From NCBI GenBank assembly GCA_027625915.1, contig JANTQA010000029.1, forward strand, positions 1,860,001 to 1,924,000: a stretch of 64,000 nucleotides of DNA, written 5' to 3'. Below the pieces are notes generated by a model, which did not search any database, was not told where the DNA came from, and saw only the letters and a list, made by a program, of their open reading frames with translations. Shown one piece after another: positions 57,510-64,000 of this stretch (the stretch's first letter is position 1; the number at the start of each line of letters is the position of its first letter). The translations under genes and the position numbers were made by a program. Source of the stretch: Anaeramoeba flamelloides. Lineage: Eukaryota; Metamonada; Anaeramoebidae.

Positions 57510-59300
57510 TATTAGAAAAGAAGGACAAAAACTTATATAAAGATTATCTATAATAAATAAATATTTCACTAAAATTTAGTTCTTTTTGTAAATTTTTTTT
57601 TATCATTGTATCATTAAAGGCAAAATTACATAAAAATTTCCCCAGAATAGCTTGGCTCTGTTTATACCAAATCAAAAAAAAAAAAAAATAGACTTTGTAA
57701 GAAACAATATAAACAAACAAAAAATGTCAAAAAAATAAACTAAAATTTCATTGTATTTTACAATGGGGATTTATTAAAAATAATATCCAATAGAGTACAA
57801 GTAACCTTGAAAATAATTTTTCGAACTGTCATAAGATAAAAACAAAAAAATCAAAACCAAAGGAATAAAAGTAAAAGAACCATCCCTTTATGAGAAATGC
57901 AATGAAAAGTGGAAGACAATGTAAAAATTCAAGTATCACAATGCTTAAACCTAGAGAAAATATGTTAAATTTAACATTAGGACTGTTTTATTATTTGCGT
58001 ATGAAATGATTATCATCTTTTAGTACAAAAAAACTGTGATTGTATAAACCTACTACTATTATTTTTTTTTTGATGGTGGTGTTCAAGTTTATTTGTCAAA
58101 AAACATATTTTTCATTATTAATTTAAAAATTAGTCGAAAATGGTTTTTTGATACAAATTGGAAAATATTTCTCTGTAAATGGGTTCAAGTAACCCGCTTT
58201 GACAGAAATTAAATCAAAAAAAAAATCTAGAAGATGTTTTTATTATTTCTGTTTTGAATAATACAAGATAGGAATTAATATAGATGTATATATAATTCTT
58301 GTTCCTTATATAAATTAGATTTTGGGGTTAGAACTTGAATTACAGTAAATAGTTAAAAATATTAAAATCTTTTGTTTGATAATTTTCGGAATAATTCAAA
58401 ATTTTTGTAAAAAAAAACTGTTTTTATTAAAATTCAAAAATAGTGATCTTTTTCGTCAATTTTTTATCAAAAAATTTCAATTTCATATTTCAAGATCTTC
58501 ACAATTCTTACTTAAATATTTATTATATGAAAACTATTACTTATTTTTTTTGTTGTCATATTGTTGGTAGACTTCTTCAGTCTTTTCAATGAATCAATAT
58601 TTTGATCATGGGGTAAAATTAAATGCCCCTTTTATTTCTACTACTTTAATTTGTTTCACAATTTAATTCAAATTGGATAAAATGTGTTCAGGCAACTTGG
58701 TAAATTGTAGAGTATATTGTTTGATCATAATTCCAATCCAAAAAATTGTAACTATAATTATAGAATTTCAGTATTAAATAATCCAAAGTGTATGCCTAGG
58801 GCTTTATACCCCTGTTATAGACCACATATCAAGCATAAAAAAACACATATAGGCTCAAAAAAAAAAAAAAACAATCATAGTCAAAACAATATTTGATATA
58901 ATAAAGCACACACTTATTTTTTCAACTCAAATAATAATCAAATAAAAAAAATTATGTGTTTCGTATTCAAAAAATTGTACCTTAATAAATTAAAAATTTA
59001 GTTTTATACCTTATTTAGTTAATTAGAGTAACCAGTGTGTATGTATTGTAGGAAACCAAAAGTGTATCTATTTTTTCAATTTTTTCGATTTTAAAAATTT
59101 CCTCAAAATTTATTAAAAGAAAAACCTCAAGATTGATTTGTTTAATTTCCTCTTTATAAAGCTGGATCTCTTTTCAAGACATTTGCAAATTTTTGAAAAT
59201 AATTTGGAAAATTAACCTATTCGTTACCTATTTATTTATTTTTAAAATAATTGAATTTTTTTAACTGAAATATTCACTTCGGCACAAATTTTTGAACTAT
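57510..59300. other. Gene-free AT-rich DNA
   Basis: No gene or repeat recognised. Confidence 0.4.
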
Positions 59301-59550
59301 ATTTTACAGCTTAGGTGTTGAATATTGATAATTCAACCTTTAAGTTTGTGAAGTACAGATTTTTTTTTCAAATTCCAAGGGTTTTTTACTAATACAAGGA
59401 CGATTTGTAATTGATGGGATCAACAAAGAGGAATTATTTTAAAAATCGATTTTTTGAAAGACAACGAAACTTTACTCACGAATACGATTTAAATTTGATA
59501 ACAACATATTTTGATTTTAGACTTTTTGGTGGTAGAGGTTAATCCCCCCC
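59301..59550 (+). repeat. Dispersed repeat family G, copy 2
   Basis: Matches 20083-20335 (GAATATTGATAATTCAACCT, TTTACTAATACAAGGA, GGTTAATCCC). A C7 run sits at its right end. Confidence 0.55.
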
Positions 59551-60412
59551 AGACTTTTCAAAATTTATCTTATCTTCAAGCTGAAAAAAAATCAAGAAGA
59601 ATACGATTTCTTTTTCTTATTTTGTTCTATTGTTTTTGAAATAATACTAGAATTCAAAATTGAGAAATCTTTGACTACCTTTGAGTAAGTTCTCTTTTTT
59701 GATAATTCTAAAATATGAGATCCATCATTTAAAATCTCATAAATATTCTGTACTCTTTGTCTTAAAACCGGAAGATTTTAAATGATACATTTTTAATCTT
59801 TTTATTTCCACAACAAAAACTTCAAATTCTTGACATATATTTTTATATTTTAAAAGTGAAAGTATTTTGCAAATTAAGACATTTGAAATTTTTTTTTTTT
59901 GACATTTTCTTGAAAAGTATTTTAAGGGAACAGTTCTGTCATTTTTTTCCCATCAACAGATCAAGAAATTTTTTAATCGGACTTTTTTATTCTTTTTTGC
60001 AGCCAAATTCTGTTTTTTTTTAATTTTTTAATCTCTCAGACGAACAAGAAATCAATTAATTTCAAGAGTATGTAAAGAAACGAAAAGAAATGGAAGGGTC
60101 ATAGGTTGTCACTAAAAACGTCATCGTCCACACAGATCAAATAAAAATCAATATCTACCTTCCTATCAAAATAGTCGAATTTCTAAAACTTTTTATTTTT
60201 TCGAAAGTTAAAATAGTAAAGATCATTTCTGGTTCATGTTTCATGTTTGTTCTTGAACGCTGTTAATTGCAAAAAAAATGAAATATATTTTTCTTCAATT
60301 TTTGAAGTAAATATCTCTCAATACAAAAAAATCATAATCGTTCCCAATTCTAAAAGACTGATTTTCTTCATTTAAACTTGTTTACAGAATAAAAAAGGTG
60401 AAAAGTTCCATA

Positions 60413-61258
60413 CCATTGTGAAAAAAATTTGGGTCATTAAAAAAAATTGGGTCAGTCAAAAATTTGTTTTCGTTTTTTCATTAGTAAATATTAGCAAAAT
60501 GATTTTTGATCAAAGTAAAATTTTATGAACAAATCTTACATTTAAGAAAAACCAAAGTCATTATCAATAATAATTTTCAATGGAAAAATTATTTCGTTGA
60601 ATTTTGTGCTTATAGAATTACTGTGGAACTCTAAAAAACAAAAATTTATTTTTCATTGTAAACTTTACTAAAAATGTTGATTTTTTTTATTAGATTACAT
60701 TCCAAGATCTAATTATTCATTATTTGAGAAGACCAAAAATTAATAACAGTTTTAAATTAAGGTTTGTCTAAGGGGATTTTAAGAATTTAAATGGTTTCTG
60801 AAATCTTGATATTTCGGTATTTTGAAGTTTTGATTGTAAACATTAGTGGAAAACAATCTCTTTTGAAAAAACATCTTTTTTTGAAGATTTTATAATTCAA
60901 TTTGATTTAAAAGGTTATTTAAGATTAACCGTGATAAATTTGCGTTCATTAACAATGATAAATATCTTATTGAATTAATAGATTTTAAGATTTCCTATTA
61001 AATATTTCTCTTATTTTTAGTAAAGTTGACAATTAAAAATCAATTTTTTTTTTTTTAGAGTTCCACAGTAATTCTAAAAGGTTAAAATGCAACAATTTAA
61101 TTTTACCTTTGAAAATTATTATTGATAGTGTCTTTGGTTTTTCTTAAATGTAAGATTTGTTCATAAAAATTTACTTTGATCAAAAATCATTTTGCTAATA
61201 TTTACTAATGAAAAAACAAAAACAAATTTTTGACTGACCCAATTTTTTTTCACAATGG
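60413..61258. mobile_element. 846-bp element with terminal inverted repeats of about 210 bp
   Basis: Left arm (60413 to about 60640) and right arm (about 61045-61258) are inverted copies: CCATTGTGAAAAAAA, AATTGGGTCAGTCAAAAATT, CTTACATTTAAGAAAAACCA and AGAATTACTGTGGAACTCTA all recur in reverse complement. TA lies directly outside the left tip and one base beyond the right tip. The spacer of about 400 bp has no open frame. The left arm has a small duplication of TTGGGTCA. Non-autonomous; superfamily not assigned. Confidence 0.8.
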
Positions 61259-61268
61259 ATACTATTTA

Positions 61269-61541
61269 TTACAAAATAAATGGAACAAAATTTTCTTTTG
61301 AATTTCCAAAAAAAGAAAAAGTTATAAAATATCGAATTTTACAAATTTTTAATTCCATCAAAAGTAACAGAAATTATTAAATTACATTTTTACAATTGGG
61401 AATTTAGAAGATTTGTTTTCATTCTTGGCATTTTTTTTTGAAACCTGAAAGAAAATTTTTATCTTTTTATTTTACAATTCTAATAATTTATATCTTTTTT
61501 TTTTGGAAAGTCAAATGAAAATTTTGATCAATTTTTCTTGA
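61269..61541. mobile_element. MITE family I, copy 2
   Basis: About 270 bp. Left tip AATGGAACAAAATTTTC..TTTCCAAAAAAAG and right tip GGAAAGTCAAATGAAAATTT..GATCAATTTTT are inverted. It begins 10 bp after the 846-bp element ends. Confidence 0.5.
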
Positions 61542-62326
61542 AATAAATGTTATGATCATTAATCGTATTTTTTAAACTGATCTCGAAAATTCATACATCT
61601 GTATTAAATTTCGTATGAACATTTTCAAAAACATGTTGTTAATTGAATGTGGAATAAAAGAATATGATTGAAAGTGGTGAGTATTGTAATAAGTTGTCAA
61701 AACAATTTTCTTTTTTATTTTTCCATTTTTTTGATCTTTTAAGATTTTTTTAATCAATCTGATTTGGAAATGTTACAAAAATAAAAATCAAAGTTTTGGT
61801 TATTGTATAAACACAATTTTGAATCTTTTCTTCATTTCCAGATTCTGAAACCAAAATGAAAAAATATTTTACATTTGAGAACATGGAGAAAATAAAAAAG
61901 GTATTTTGGAATACTAAAATTCTTTACTGATCGGAACCAAATTGAGAGGAATTTTTTAAGGTTTGTGGGGACAAATTATAAAGGGTCAATTGTCTGATTT
62001 CAGACAACCGTTACTTTTTTTCAAAATAAAAAATTTTCAATCGAACTTAAGATCACTCAATTTTTTTAAAATTTTGATCAAAACCCCTTTATTCACAAAA
62101 TAGACAATTTCACAACAAGAATATGAAAATGTTGAAAATTTTTACTTCTCATTTCAAGTATGACCTTACCTTTTATAGAAAAGATAGGTATTTGAAAAAG
62201 GAAACTTTGTCATTTTCATTTATCAGTTTTTGTTCGAAAAATGTCATAAATTCTCCAAACAAAAATTATTATTTTTTTCTGTTTATTTTTTTTTACAAGT
62301 CACTTGAAACAATTTTTTTTCGAATT
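61542..62326 (+). other. 5' flank of the 62.3-kb gene
   Basis: No separate gene. A frame open from 62123 into the gene's first exon is AT-rich, Phe/Tyr/Lys-biased and probably leader. Confidence 0.4.
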
Positions 62327-63064
62327 ATGAACCAACAATTTCAATTTCAGAACCCTAACATAAATTCGTATAATTCTAATATTTTTTTTTTCGCCTTATC
62401 GTTATCGATCCCTTCTTTTCCGTTTACTCATCAAAAAAATTTTTTTTGCTTTCTTGCCTCCTTTCAATCACATACCCATACAAACAACCAAAATTAAAAA
62501 AAAAAATAAAGATATTCCTTTGTACCACGCACACCATCCCCAGTTTCTTTTTTCATACAAAGCCCCAGAAACTCACCCGTTTTTGGGCCCATTTCAAGTG
62601 TCCCATTACAGCCACATACTCCATTTTTATATTCTAATCATAAAAAGACAAACACAAAATCAAACAAAAATTTCTTTGGACTTGGAGAGAATCAAAGCAG
62701 CAACACCAAACAAATAAAAGATAAAATGCATATCAAATCACAAGTAGAAAAAGAAGCAATCCAAGCACTATGCTTATTGGGTACTCCCGTTTCCGTTAAC
62801 AATCAGACAAATACACTCTTTGAAAAGCATAATCGGGCCTCTGTACGCAAACAAAGCAAAAAAACAAACCACACAACAATTAAACGCAAAAGATCTGGAA
62901 AAACAGTTCAATTTGAAACAATTGGTACAAAAATAACAGTCAAGCTTGATTCCCCAATTTCAAAGTGTGGATCTCTAAAAATCAAATTCACAAAAGGTTC
63001 TCCTCGATTTGCTACCCCATCAACATATCCAAAAGCAAAAGGGTTACAAATAAGAAAAAACTAA
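62327..63064 (+). CDS. Unrecognised Ser/Pro-rich basic protein, two exons
   Basis: I do not recognise the family. Exon 1 (62327-62367) begins MNQQFQFQNPNIN. A 144-nt intron (62368-62511, GTATAA..AAAG, T-rich with two in-frame stops) joins in phase 2 to exon 2 (62512-63064), giving 197 residues. Features: an N-terminal low-complexity half with proline-directed sites (PRTPSPVSF, SPRNSPVFGP), an amphipathic helix VEKEAIQALCLLGTPVS in the middle, and a basic C-terminal half (RKQSKKTNHTTIKRKRSGK, likely nuclear signal; later FTKGSPRFATPSTYPKAKGL). No membrane segment. The layout suggests a nuclear protein phosphorylated by proline-directed kinases; this is inference from composition. Coding is supported by raised GC and by the way splicing removes both stops. 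Confidence 0.72.
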
Positions 63065-64000
63065 CACTTCTTTCTGGTTTTTTTCTCATTCCTGAAAAGT
63101 GGTTTCAAAAACTTTGATCAGTTTTTCGGACCAACAACAATTATTTTTTTGCTTTTCTTGACTTTGAGAACGAAAAGAAAAAAGTTTTTTAAAACTGTAT
63201 TAAGAGTTTAACCTTCTTTTGGAAATCGTCACAGAACAAATTTTTTTTTCGACAAAGTCTTCTTTTTTTAACATTTGGGATTGTTCACCTTTAATAATAC
63301 AAAAGGCAATCCTTAATAGACTCTGAATTGAAAAAAAAAAAAAGAGTCTAACAAAGAAAAAAAAAAAACTTTTTGTAAGGTTTCTAAAAAGAAAAATCTC
63401 TTTTTTTAGTTATTGTTTATCTTTAGAAAAATTAATAAATAACTTTTGTAATGAATATTTTTCTTTTCTTGATCTCGATTTTTTAATAGTTAGAATAAAA
63501 AATTTTTTATTGAAACCAAACTCGCCAATAAGGGTTAGTTTTGTTAGGAAATTATTGATCAAATTTCGATTTTTTTTATGCAAACAAAATTTTTTTTTTT
63601 AAAAATATTTTTTTTGAAAACTCGAAAAAAATACGTACCCAATTTATACTAAATTGACAGTTTTTAAAATCGCTAAAACATATCAAGTGTATTCTCTTAA
63701 TTGAGGATAGATCTTTTTTCAAAAAATAAATCTTCTTTTTGAGAACAAATAATGTTTTCTATTTTCTCTTGAAATAATTATAATTTTTTTTTTTTCGAGT
63801 TGGAAGAAACTTTGACCAAACTAGAAAAGTTTACGAATTTTAAAACAATTTTATATTGTTTTTTCGTTAATATACTTTCTTTCATTCGATCTTTTTGGTA
63901 ATTAGAAATTTCAGATCATCAAACTAATCAACCTTAATAGAATCTAATTACCTCTTTTTTGATATGTTTAAATTTTCTATTGAAACCTTCTCACCCTTTA
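63065..64000. other. 3' flank at the window edge
   Basis: AT-rich with homopolymers; no gene recognised. Confidence 0.4.

Noticed and set aside
1-64000. Bacterial operons, ribosome binding sites, tRNA or rRNA genes
   Set aside because: Introns, eukaryotic ribosomal protein and LINE show nuclear eukaryotic DNA; no cloverleaf-type B-box or rRNA sequence was recognised by eye.

Overview
Kind of genome. This is nuclear DNA of an AT-rich, intron-bearing, free-living protist. Genes are sparse and easy to see because they are GC-richer than the surrounding DNA, which is full of A and T homopolymers. Introns have GT..AG ends and lie in two genes whose family is certain (nucleoside diphosphate kinase and cytosolic ribosomal protein uS13/S18). 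The standard genetic code is used. RCC1-repeat/BTB proteins with a first block of the form 'YVCGYLD..', plus Lys-rich low-complexity runs, fit Anaeramoebae (anaerobic amoebae near metamonads). That placement is an inference from protein style, not a search result.

Layout. 1.8-2.4 kb: nucleoside diphosphate kinase (minus, one intron). 4.8-11.0 kb: a full-length but frame-broken LINE retrotransposon (plus) between 16-bp direct repeats, with an RRM-type ORF1 and an AP-endonuclease/reverse-transcriptase ORF2. 15.8-16.5 kb: an unrecognised helical protein (minus). 22.7-27.8 kb: the largest gene, a 1707-residue alpha-2-macroglobulin-family thioester protein carrying a C-terminal SPRY domain. 31.6-32.5 kb: ribosomal protein uS13/S18 (minus, three exons). 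38.3-39.5 kb: a bZIP transcription factor (minus, tiny first exon). 44.1-45.6 kb: an RCC1-BTB protein (minus, 5' end incomplete). 49.1-49.9 kb: a short RCC1-type relative that lacks BTB (minus). 62.3-63.1 kb: an unrecognised Ser/Pro-rich basic protein (plus, one intron).

Between the genes. The spacers are mostly small non-autonomous DNA transposons and palindromes. They include six copies, plus one likely fossil, of a 200-bp TA-flanked perfect-hairpin MITE; a 1.24-kb element with two arrays of ATCGCGAT-like palindromes about 19 bp apart inside its terminal inverted repeats; an 846-bp element with arms of about 210 bp; a three-copy family with a shared 39-bp tip; and several larger dispersed families (called A to J here). 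No tRNA, rRNA, CRISPR array or operon was seen.

How it fits together. The genes are independent eukaryotic housekeeping, regulatory and signalling genes, not a pathway cluster. The most notable is the thioester protein with a SPRY domain, no visible signal peptide and a Lys/Arg-rich insert where the bait region should be. Next are the element with phased TCGCGA arrays and the multi-RRM LINE.
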